Shown here piece by piece: positions 7,325 through 14,110 of a stretch of 14,110 nucleotides of DNA. Under the pieces are notes generated by a model. That model ran no database searches, was not told where the DNA came from, and was given only the letters and a program-made list of their open reading frames with translations. Source of the DNA: JBAWXE01 sp037144255 (GTDB lineage: Bacteria > Bacteroidota > Bacteroidia > Chitinophagales > Chitinophagaceae); NCBI GenBank assembly GCA_037144255.1, contig JBAWXE010000071.1, positions 1 to 14,110 of the forward strand. Reading direction: 5' to 3'. Each line of letters begins with the position of its first letter. Within the stretch, counting starts at the first letter, position 1. Both the position numbers and the translations under genes were made by a program.

Positions 7325-7332
7325 CAAATTTA
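7325..7332 (-). promoter_or_regulatory. -7 promoter box for the rlmD run
   Basis: The complement reads TAAATTTG, a perfect match to the Bacteroidota TAnnTTTG -7 element. It would start transcription near 7318, roughly 22 nt before the TTG start of rlmD. No good TTTG/TTG -33 element is found at the expected distance, which lowers confidence. Confidence 0.4.
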
Positions 7333-7343
7333 CATTTCGCCCG

Positions 7344-7375
7344 TTGGGTTACACCGTTTATATCATTTATTTTTG
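7344..7375 (+). promoter_or_regulatory. Bacteroidota-type promoter for the thioredoxin/parvulin operon
   Basis: TTG at 7344-7346 is followed after 21 nt by TATTTTTG (7368-7375), a perfect TAnnTTTG -7 element. Spacing fits the -33/-7 arrangement of the Bacteroidota primary sigma factor. Transcription would begin near 7382, leaving a leader of about 65 nt. It is back-to-back with the leftward -7 box at 7325-7332, so the two operons are divergently expressed from one 150-bp region. Confidence 0.55.
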
Positions 7376-7446
7376 GCGAAACCAACATAATTGATGTAAA
7401 TGCCGTCTGTATAGGCGATAAAAACAATTTTTACTAACAACATCGT

Positions 7447-8883
7447 ATGAAGAAAATATCATTTTTTACTCTATTATTACTTATAGGAATAGTACTAAGT
7501 TCATTTGCAAAAGACGGCTATAAGATACAGGTAAAAGCCACTGATAAAAAAGACTCGATAATATACCTGGCACATTATTACGGAAAACCATTACCAACCA
7601 TATTTAAAGCAGATTCTGCCAAATTCGATAAGAATGGGGTAGCTACTTTCAGCAGCAAAGAATATGTATTAGGTGGTATCTATTTGATTTTGTTCTCTAA
7701 TAAAGAAACACATTTTGAATTCTTATTGAACAATGGTGATGACATGAGCATTACTGTAACAACTAAGTCTTTACCTGAAGGTGTGAAGTTCAAGAACTCA
7801 CCGGAGAATGATCGTTTCTGTCAATATGTAACTTTTCAAAAAGAATTTGGTACCAGAGTACAGGCTTTGCAAACAGAGTATAAGAACGACAAGACCAAAG
7901 AAGATTCTATTGCTACCAGAAAGAAGATCAACGATGCATCTAAAGAATTAGTGAACTACCGTAGGGACTATGTAAAAAAGAATCCTAATACACTACTCAC
8001 CAATATTTTCAATGCATTGGAAATTCCTGAAGTGCCAGAAGGTAAGCACTTATTGCCTGATGGTAAAATAGATTCTTCTTTTGCCTACCGTTACTATAAA
8101 CAACATTATTGGGATGGTTTCGATTTTACTGATGACCGTTTGATACATACTCCTATCTATGATGCTAAGTTGGATGAGTATTTCAATAAACTGGTTATGC
8201 AAATCAATGATAGTGTGAGCAAAGAAGCTGACAGATTATTGGCCAGAACACGCGGACAAAAAGAATTATTCAAGTATACTCTCTACTGGATCACTAGACA
8301 TGTAGAAACCAGTAAGATAATGGGAATGGATGAAGTATTTGTGTATTTGGTGGAGAACTACTATATGAAAGGTGATGCTTATTGGTTGGATAACGATGCA
8401 CTGAATAAATACTACGACAGAGCATCTAAGATAGCTCCGAACCTGATAGGCAATCTGGCTCCTGAAATTAAAATGATAGATAAGAATAAAGTAGAACGTC
8501 CTTTATCATCTGTTAAGGCTAAATATACTTTGGTGGTGTTCTGGGATCCAACTTGTGGGCATTGCACCAAAGAAATACCTATAATAGACTCTATATATAA
8601 GGCCGTATTGAAAGACAAGGGTGTAAAAGTTTATTCGGTTCGTACTGAAGGTGAAGAATCTAAATGGGAGGAATTCATCAATAAAAATGACCTGAATGAC
8701 TGGATAAATGTATATGATCCGGAACATCAATCCGATTATCGTGCAAAATACGATGTTTATAGTACACCTATCATATATTTGCTGGACGAAAACAGGATCA
8801 TCAGAGGTAAAAAATTAGATCATTCTAATATATTGCCTCTGGTAGAGATGCTGGAAAAGAAAAAAAACGCAAAGAAATCATAA
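7447..8883 (+). CDS. Periplasmic TlpA-like thiol-disulfide protein with DUF4369/DUF5106-like N-terminus
   Basis: This 478-residue protein has a signal peptide (1-21, ending SSFA) with no lipobox. Residues ~25-110 resemble the DUF4369 beta domain found ahead of thioredoxin folds in Bacteroidota. A helical middle (~120-320) resembles DUF5106. The C-terminal ~330-475 is a thioredoxin fold with VVFWDPTCGHC (active-site C370-G-H-C373) and the cis-proline segment YSTPIIY (Pro441). The CGHC centre is also found in protein disulfide isomerases, but TlpA/ResA-type proteins reduce or exchange disulfides in exported proteins; the direction of activity here is not determinable. It is the first gene of a two-gene operon: the parvulin gene starts 29 bp after its stop with no terminator between. 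A well-matched promoter precedes it. The coding frame starts at the only ATG that keeps the signal peptide. Confidence 0.85.
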   Translation: MKKISFFTLLLLIGIVLSSFAKDGYKIQVKATDKKDSIIYLAHYYGKPLPTIFKADSAKFDKNGVATFSSKEYVLGGIYLILFSNKETHFEFLLNNGDDMSITVTTKSLPEGVKFKNSPENDRFCQYVTFQKEFGTRVQALQTEYKNDKTKEDSIATRKKINDASKELVNYRRDYVKKNPNTLLTNIFNALEIPEVPEGKHLLPDGKIDSSFAYRYYKQHYWDGFDFTDDRLIHTPIYDAKLDEYFNKLVMQINDSVSKEADRLLARTRGQKELFKYTLYWITRHVETSKIMGMDEVFVYLVENYYMKGDAYWLDNDALNKYYDRASKIAPNLIGNLAPEIKMIDKNKVERPLSSVKAKYTLVVFWDPTCGHCTKEIPIIDSIYKAVLKDKGVKVYSVRTEGEESKWEEFINKNDLNDWINVYDPEHQSDYRAKYDVYSTPIIYLLDENRIIRGKKLDHSNILPLVEMLEKKKNAKKS

Positions 8884-8912
8884 GCCTAAATCATAAATAA
8901 ATAGATATACCC

Positions 8913-10883
8913 ATGCGAAAATTGGTTCTAACCTGTCTTGCTACAGGAATCCTTACCACATCATTGCACGCACAAACATTATTTACTTTCGGAGGAAATG
9001 AAGTATCTAAACAAGAATTCTTAAGGATCTACGAAAAGAACACTCTTAACAAGAAACCTGATTTCTCTGATCCTGCATTGCGCGAGTATTTGAATTTGTA
9101 TTCACTTTTCCGCATGAAAGTAAAAGAAGCTGAAGTTCAACATTTGGATACACTTCAGAACATTCAAAAAGAATTGGATACTTATCGCAAACAACTGGCT
9201 AAGAATTACCTGACCGATGATCAGGTGACTAGCAAGTTGATCACAGAGGCCTACGACCGTATGAAAGAAGACGTGCATGTAAGCCATATTCTTATAATGG
9301 CAGCTCCTACTATGGCTCCCGCTGATACTTTAAGAGCTTATCAAAGGATCGATAGTATTTATAAGGCACTCACTGCACCTAAGAGCAAAGTTAATTTTGC
9401 AGATCTGGCTAAACAATTCTCCGATGACAAAGGTTCTAAGGATAATGGTGGAGACATAGGCTTCATTACTTCTTTACAAACTGTATACCCATTTGAGAAT
9501 GCTGCATATAATACACAGGTAGGTAAAGTGTCTGCTCCTTTCCGTACTCAATTCGGTTATCATATCATAAAGGTAACCGATAGAAAACCTTCTCATGGAG
9601 AGATCAAAGTAGCGCAGATTCTCATTACAACATCTAAGTCTAAAGGACCGGATGCAGTTACTATAGCTCGCGCTAAAATGGACACTGTATTAGCTGAAAT
9701 GAAAAAGGGGGTATCATTTGACACATTGGTGAAAAGATATTCTGAAGATAAGTTCACCATTAATTATAATGGCGTAATGAAGCCATTTACTGTTGGTCGT
9801 ACCACACCTTTGTTTGAGGCTGCAGCATTTGGTTTGAAGAAACCGGGAGATATTTCTCAACCTGTACAAACAGAATACGGTTTCCATATCATCAAATTAT
9901 TGGATAAATATCCATTGAAACCATATGATAGCCTTAAAGATGCTATCAAACGTAAGGTAGAAAGTGATTCACGTGCACAAAATGCTCGTATCTCATTTAT
10001 TGAGAAAGTGAAACAAAAGAATGGCTACGAAGATTTTCCTGCCAGCTATAGCCAATTGTTAGTGAGGATAAACATGTTGCCTGATACTGGTAAAATGGCC
10101 AATACTTTTAGAGCTTCAGATTTCACTAATATGACTGCTCCTTTGTTCAAACTCAAAGGCAAATCATATACCCAAAGCGAATTCATGAACTTTGCTGAGA
10201 ATCTGACACGTGGTAGAATTAACGGACCTAGACCAATAGCACTACAAGATATGTACAAGATGTATATGGAGCGTACCATTACAGATTTTGAAGAACATCG
10301 CTTAGTTGAAGAAAATCCTGATTTCAAAAATCTGATGGATGAATACAGATCAGGTATCCTTTTATTTGAATTGATGGATCGTAATGTTTGGGGTAAAGCC
10401 TCAAAGGATTCAGTAGGTTTGAAAGAATTCTATCTGGGTCAAAAGGATAAATACAAATGGGAGCCCGGCTATATAGGATCTGTATATCGTTTCAAAGATG
10501 AAAAATCAATGAATGAAGGTCTGAAATTATTGGCTAAGAAGAATATGACAGATTCTGCATTGCTGAAAGAAATGAATGTTACTGTAGCTGATGCCGTTAC
10601 TATTCAACATGGCCACTTTGAATTTAAGAATAACCCTGATGTACCATCCGGCTCCGTAGTAAAAGGCAAACCAACTGCAGGAGTAAAAGGTAAAGATGGC
10701 GCTTATACAGTAGTGAAGGCAGAACAAGTATTCCCAACTGCTACTAATAAAACATTAGAAGAAGCTCGTGGATATATTGTTGCTGAGTACCAAGACTATC
10801 TTGAAAAACATTGGAACGAATCACTTCGTAATAAATATCCATTTGTATTGAAAGAGGATGTATATAAATCTATCAAGAACTAA
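8913..10883 (+). CDS. Exported double-parvulin peptidyl-prolyl isomerase (SurA/PpiC-like)
   Basis: This 656-residue protein has a signal peptide (1-21, ending SLHAQ) and no transmembrane anchor. A helical chaperone-like segment (~25-120) is followed by two PpiC/parvulin domains at ~121-224 and ~230-333. The first carries the canonical SHIL motif (His125), GGDIGF (179-184) and FGYHIIKV. The second has AQIL (Gln235) where the catalytic-region His normally sits, but keeps YGFHIIKL, so it is probably a binding rather than an isomerase domain. Residues ~340-656 form a long C-terminal region I do not recognise. SurA-like proteins escort unfolded outer-membrane proteins through the periplasm and isomerise prolyl bonds; such a role is likely here. 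It follows the thioredoxin-like gene by 29 bp, suggesting joint control of disulfides and prolines in exported proteins, and is followed by an intrinsic terminator. Confidence 0.85.
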   Translation: MRKLVLTCLATGILTTSLHAQTLFTFGGNEVSKQEFLRIYEKNTLNKKPDFSDPALREYLNLYSLFRMKVKEAEVQHLDTLQNIQKELDTYRKQLAKNYLTDDQVTSKLITEAYDRMKEDVHVSHILIMAAPTMAPADTLRAYQRIDSIYKALTAPKSKVNFADLAKQFSDDKGSKDNGGDIGFITSLQTVYPFENAAYNTQVGKVSAPFRTQFGYHIIKVTDRKPSHGEIKVAQILITTSKSKGPDAVTIARAKMDTVLAEMKKGVSFDTLVKRYSEDKFTINYNGVMKPFTVGRTTPLFEAAAFGLKKPGDISQPVQTEYGFHIIKLLDKYPLKPYDSLKDAIKRKVESDSRAQNARISFIEKVKQKNGYEDFPASYSQLLVRINMLPDTGKMANTFRASDFTNMTAPLFKLKGKSYTQSEFMNFAENLTRGRINGPRPIALQDMYKMYMERTITDFEEHRLVEENPDFKNLMDEYRSGILLFELMDRNVWGKASKDSVGLKEFYLGQKDKYKWEPGYIGSVYRFKDEKSMNEGLKLLAKKNMTDSALLKEMNVTVADAVTIQHGHFEFKNNPDVPSGSVVKGKPTAGVKGKDGAYTVVKAEQVFPTATNKTLEEARGYIVAEYQDYLEKHWNESLRNKYPFVLKEDVYKSIKN

Positions 10884-10906
10884 TAGATCTTCAATACTTT
10901 TCAACT

Positions 10907-10940
10907 AAAGGTCTGTAAATTATTACAGGCCTTTTTGTTT
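10907..10940 (+). terminator. Intrinsic terminator after the parvulin gene
   Basis: A 12-bp stem (10907-10918 with 10923-10934, one G-T wobble, loop ATTA) runs directly into a T-rich tail (10932-10940). It lies 23 bp after the stop codon and ends the thioredoxin/parvulin operon. The remaining ~85 bp before the next gene holds no clear promoter; TAGTTTTT at 10996-11003 is a weak -7 candidate. Confidence 0.85.
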
Positions 10941-11025
10941 TGCATGATCTCCGTAGTGTAATTATCGGTGCTTTATTAGTAAATTGTATAGTAATTAGTT
11001 TTTTAATTAAAGAAGAGATTCAAAG

Positions 11026-12435
11026 ATGAAGATCACATTTCATGGAGCAGCAAGAACGGTAACAGGCTCAAAGCATTTGGTTCATATCCATCCAAACAAG
11101 AAAATACTGTTGGACTGTGGTATGTTTCAAGGTTTAGGAAAAGAGACACTGTTACTGAATTCAGAGTTCGGTTTCGATCCGGCAGAGATAACCTATGTGA
11201 TAATTTCTCATGCACATGTAGATCATGTGGGATTACTACCCAAATTGGTAAAAGAAGGCTATAAGGGTAAAATTTATTGCACACCTGCTACAGAAGATCT
11301 CGCAAAGATCATGTTGCTGGATTCAGCGCATATACAAGAGTCTGATGCAGATCACATCAACCGCCAAAGAGAAAAAGAAGGCAGAGAGCACATCAAGCCC
11401 CTATATACACAGACAGATGCAATGGATGTATTCCCTCTTTTTCAGTCTGTAGATTACGATACTCCTTATAAGATAGATGAGGAAGTAGAATTGCTATATA
11501 CAGATTGTGGGCATATTCTAGGTAGTGCAGCTATCAATTTGAAATTAAAGGAACATGGTAAGACAATAAGATTAACCTTCAGTGGAGATGTGGGGCGTTA
11601 TAATGATGTAATACTTAGAACTCCTAAGGTTTTCCCACAGGCAGACTATATTCTTATTGAGTCTACCTATGGTGATAGGTTGCATGATCTGGTAATACCT
11701 GCAGCAGATGAGTTGCTGAAATACATTACCGAGACATGTATAGTGAATAGAGGTAAGCTAGTGATACCTGCTTTCAGTTTGGGACGCACCCAAGAGATAT
11801 TATATCTCCTCAATAGGTTGGAGGAAGAAAAGCGATTACCAAAACTGAGCTATTATGTAGATAGTCCATTGTCTATAAAAACTACAGAAGTGATCAAACA
11901 TCACCCTGAGTGTTTTAATAAGGATGTACAACAATTATTAAGAACAGACCATGATGTTTTCGGTTTCGAAGGGCTGAAATATACAGATAGTGTAGATGAT
12001 TCCGTAAGGCTTAATGACATCAAGGAACCTTGTGTCATTATCTCAGCATCAGGTATGGCAGAAGCAGGTAGGGTAAAACACCACATTGCTCATGCTATCA
12101 GCGATCCTAAGAATACAATACTTATTGTGGGGTATTGCGAGCCACATTCACTTGGGGGCAGGCTAAGGGATGGTGCAACAAAGGTCGGAATCTTCGGTAC
12201 GCATTACGATGTGAAAGCCGGAGTAGGAGTAATAAAGAGCATGAGTGCACATGGCGACTACGAAGACCTGATACGTTGGATGAATTGTCAGGACCCTAAA
12301 CAAGTAAGGAAATTGTTTTTGGTGCATGGAGAGTACGATGTACAACTGAACTTTAAAGAAAGGCTACTAAAAAAGTGCTATCGAGATATTGAGATACCAT
12401 CCTTGCATCAGGAAATAGGATTGGGTGATCTATAA
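11026..12435 (+). CDS. Metallo-beta-lactamase fold RNA nuclease with beta-CASP and RMMBL domains
   Basis: This 469-residue protein has the full layout of the CPSF73/Ysh1-like beta-CASP nucleases. Zinc-site motifs are SHAHVDH (61-67; His62, His64, Asp66, His67), CGHILGS with His163, and SGDVGR with Asp188. The beta-CASP insertion (~210-360) includes the IPAFSLGRTQE segment and ISASGM. The RMMBL tail contributes SAHGDY (His409) and LVHGEYD (His434). Homologues such as Thermus TTHA0252 are cytoplasmic zinc-dependent ribonucleases. It lacks the KH domains of archaeal CPSF proteins and is not RNase J, which is longer with a different C-terminus. The exact RNA target is unknown. It has no signal peptide. 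An AGAAGAG sequence (11011-11017) lies 8 nt before the ATG and may help ribosome binding. It is monocistronic, bounded by terminators on both sides. Confidence 0.9.
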   Translation: MKITFHGAARTVTGSKHLVHIHPNKKILLDCGMFQGLGKETLLLNSEFGFDPAEITYVIISHAHVDHVGLLPKLVKEGYKGKIYCTPATEDLAKIMLLDSAHIQESDADHINRQREKEGREHIKPLYTQTDAMDVFPLFQSVDYDTPYKIDEEVELLYTDCGHILGSAAINLKLKEHGKTIRLTFSGDVGRYNDVILRTPKVFPQADYILIESTYGDRLHDLVIPAADELLKYITETCIVNRGKLVIPAFSLGRTQEILYLLNRLEEEKRLPKLSYYVDSPLSIKTTEVIKHHPECFNKDVQQLLRTDHDVFGFEGLKYTDSVDDSVRLNDIKEPCVIISASGMAEAGRVKHHIAHAISDPKNTILIVGYCEPHSLGGRLRDGATKVGIFGTHYDVKAGVGVIKSMSAHGDYEDLIRWMNCQDPKQVRKLFLVHGEYDVQLNFKERLLKKCYRDIEIPSLHQEIGLGDL

Positions 12436-12471
12436 AGAAAAAGCCCTTACCAATTGGTAAGGGCTTTTTCT
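12436..12471. terminator. Perfect palindromic bidirectional terminator
   Basis: These 36 nt read identically on both strands: a 16-bp stem (12436-12451 with 12456-12471) around AATT. The GC-rich core GCCCTTACC is flanked by A5 on one side and T5 on the other, so either direction yields a hairpin plus U-tract. It starts at the base after the beta-CASP gene stop and ends 3 nt before the stop codon of the convergent kup gene, serving both. Confidence 0.92.
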
Positions 12472-12474
12472 GGT

Positions 12475-14110
12475 CTATTCTTCTATGATCCTTTTTAAAT
12501 GAACATCAGGTATCGGAGATACGATGATCGGGTATTTTTCTACTGTTACATCCGAAGGGTCCAGACCGAAACCTCTTTCTTCAGAAAGACTGAAGCGTTT
12601 GAGTATAAAATATCCTCGCATCATCAGGCGTTCCCATAAAGGCAATGCATTATCGCGAGATAGGAATTTCTCCATGATGATAAATCGGAAATCACCCATT
12701 ACATTGTTTCTGCTAAGCGATTCATAACGGCTTACTACATTCACTTCCTTGTTTTGCACCATTTCCTCCACCACTTTCCGGAACATCAGTTGTATACGAT
12801 GCTCTACACGGAACCCTAGTCTGAATTCTACTCGTATGATCTCATTTGGTACAATGGTTTGTACACTGTATTCCATTGTATAAGGATCATCCAATACGTC
12901 TACATGAGCAAACCAATAGATATCGGCACGTTTTGGTTTGCGGTACAGTATAGAGTAGATGATCTTATGCTCTATCTCTTTAGGGTTATTGGCACTGGTC
13001 AGGTATACTAGATGTGTTGAATACTTAGGTATACTGCGGTCATTGCTCAATTCTTGTATGATAGGTATATAATCTTCCAAACGGACGAACTCTACATATC
13101 TGTTCTTGATCTTACGAGATTTGTACCATATATACATGGTCATGAAAAGGCCACCACCAACTAATATGGTAGCAACACCTCCTTCGGCAAATTTTTCTAC
13201 CAGATTGGCATATAGGAAAGAGAATTCGATAGTGAAATATACTACCAGATAACTCACTATCCATACCAATGGAACACGTCTTATGAACATGTAATAGGCA
13301 AACAGTGTAGAGGTCATGATCATGCATAAGGTGATAGACAGACCATATGCAGCTTCCATATTAGAGGAACGTTGGAAGAATAGAACAATAGCAGAACAAC
13401 CTATAAATAACAACAGATTGATACCCGGAATGAAAGATTGACCCCGCTCAATAGTAGGGTAATTGATCTTCATTTTGGGCCACAGGTTCAGTTTGATAGC
13501 CTCACTGATAAGTGTAAATGACCCTGATATCAAAGCCTGACTGGCTATGATAGCTGCTACTGTAGAGATAACGATACCTATAAAGATGAACCAATGAGGC
13601 ATCAATTCATAGAATGGATTCTTGACTGCTGAATGCCATATCTGACCTTTCATGGTCAATAGGTTAGCTCCTTGTCCCAGATAGTTTAATATCAGACTGG
13701 TCTTTACAAATATCCAAGATAACCGAATATTTCCTCGGCCACAATGCCCTAGATCAGAATAAAGGGCTTCTGCTCCTGTTGTACATAGAAAGACTGCTCC
13801 CAATATCCAGAAACCTTTAGGATAGGTGGTCAGTATTTTTATGGCATAATAAGGATTGAATGCCTTGAAAATACTCAAGTCATCGTGTATATGATACAGG
13901 CCTAATGCCGCTAACATCACGAACCACATCAGCATGATAGGTCCAAATAAATTACCTAATGATACTGTACCGAATTGCTGGAAAAAGAAAAGTACGGTAA
14001 GGATAATAATTACAATGGTAACTATGGTCATATCATGAACATGAGCCAGATGTGGCAGGTTTCGCAAACCTTCTATAGCTGATGTAACAGAAATAGGAGG
14101 TGTGATCATG
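12475..14110 (-). CDS. kup: Kup-family potassium uptake transporter (5' end outside window)
   Basis: The 544 readable residues match the Kup/HAK/KT family from its third or fourth membrane segment to the C-terminus. Hallmarks are MITPPISVTSAIEGL at the readable start, GAEALYSDLGHCG (112-124), LNYLGQGA (141-148), several further membrane helices to ~330, and a ~210-residue cytoplasmic domain. Kup proteins are inner-membrane K+:H+ symporters, important at low pH or low K+. The first Met read here is internal: family members begin about 100 residues earlier with helices bearing GDIGTSP-type motifs, which lie beyond the right edge. Family length (~620-650) agrees. The gene converges on the beta-CASP gene with 39 bp between the stops. 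Whether it is co-transcribed with something upstream cannot be seen. Confidence 0.9.
   Translation of the reverse strand, partial: MITPPISVTSAIEGLRNLPHLAHVHDMTIVTIVIIILTVLFFFQQFGTVSLGNLFGPIMLMWFVMLAALGLYHIHDDLSIFKAFNPYYAIKILTTYPKGFWILGAVFLCTTGAEALYSDLGHCGRGNIRLSWIFVKTSLILNYLGQGANLLTMKGQIWHSAVKNPFYELMPHWFIFIGIVISTVAAIIASQALISGSFTLISEAIKLNLWPKMKINYPTIERGQSFIPGINLLLFIGCSAIVLFFQRSSNMEAAYGLSITLCMIMTSTLFAYYMFIRRVPLVWIVSYLVVYFTIEFSFLYANLVEKFAEGGVATILVGGGLFMTMYIWYKSRKIKNRYVEFVRLEDYIPIIQELSNDRSIPKYSTHLVYLTSANNPKEIEHKIIYSILYRKPKRADIYWFAHVDVLDDPYTMEYSVQTIVPNEIIRVEFRLGFRVEHRIQLMFRKVVEEMVQNKEVNVVSRYESLSRNNVMGDFRFIIMEKFLSRDNALPLWERLMMRGYFILKRFSLSEERGFGLDPSDVTVEKYPIIVSPIPDVHLKRIIEE

Noticed and set aside
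14107..14109. ATG at the right edge as the start of the potassium transporter
   Set aside because: The following residues match an internal Kup segment (ITPxISVxSAxEGL); the family's first helices are missing, so the real start is outside the window.
1..14110. A defence island, mobile element, CRISPR array or phage remnant
   Set aside because: No transposase, integrase, CRISPR repeat, tRNA target site or defence-family protein is visible; gene families and composition look like core chromosome throughout.

Overview
This window looks like ordinary chromosome from a Bacteroidota species, most likely near Chitinophagales/Chitinophagaceae. The clues are a secreted protein with a type IX secretion (T9SS) C-terminal sorting domain, TAnnTTTG-type -7 promoter boxes, A-rich leaders instead of strong Shine-Dalgarno sites, AT-leaning composition, and protein families typical of that phylum (DUF4369/thioredoxin proteins, LpxR-like DUF2219 proteins, stand-alone beta-CASP nucleases). 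The lineage is inferred from these features; no marker gene fixes it.

Layout. (1) 1-734, minus: the body of an exported alpha/beta-hydrolase (phospholipase/carboxylesterase type), whose last few codons lie beyond the left edge. (2) 975-2396, plus: a T9SS cargo protein with three ~91-residue repeats and a G8 tract in its coding sequence, followed by a bidirectional terminator. (3) 7296-2477, minus: four co-oriented genes, rlmD (TTG start), a His-rich CDF zinc-type exporter, an LpxR-like outer-membrane barrel, and a TetA-like MFS exporter. The gaps are 10, 57 and 67 bp. rlmD and the CDF gene are almost certainly co-transcribed; the MFS gene may also have its own promoter. (4) 7447-10883, plus: a two-gene envelope-folding operon of a periplasmic TlpA-like thiol-disulfide protein and a double-parvulin prolyl isomerase, closed by a good terminator. 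(5) 11026-12435, plus: a metallo-beta-lactamase/beta-CASP RNA nuclease. It converges on (6) 14110-12475, minus: a Kup potassium transporter whose start lies beyond the right edge. The two share a perfect 36-nt palindromic terminator.

How the genes fit together. Most of the window serves the cell envelope: metal and drug export, lipid A remodelling, disulfide and proline-isomer control of exported proteins, a cell-surface adhesin-like protein and K+ uptake. Two RNA-directed enzymes (RlmD and the beta-CASP nuclease) are interspersed. I see no mobile element, CRISPR array, phage gene, rRNA or tRNA, and no gene-free stretch longer than 300 bp.

I found no convincing undescribed multi-gene system. 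The best leads are the homopolymer-containing T9SS repeat protein (possible ON/OFF switch and possibly an unnamed repeat domain), the thioredoxin/parvulin pair with a degenerate second parvulin domain, and the zinc exporter/lipid A deacylase neighbourhood.
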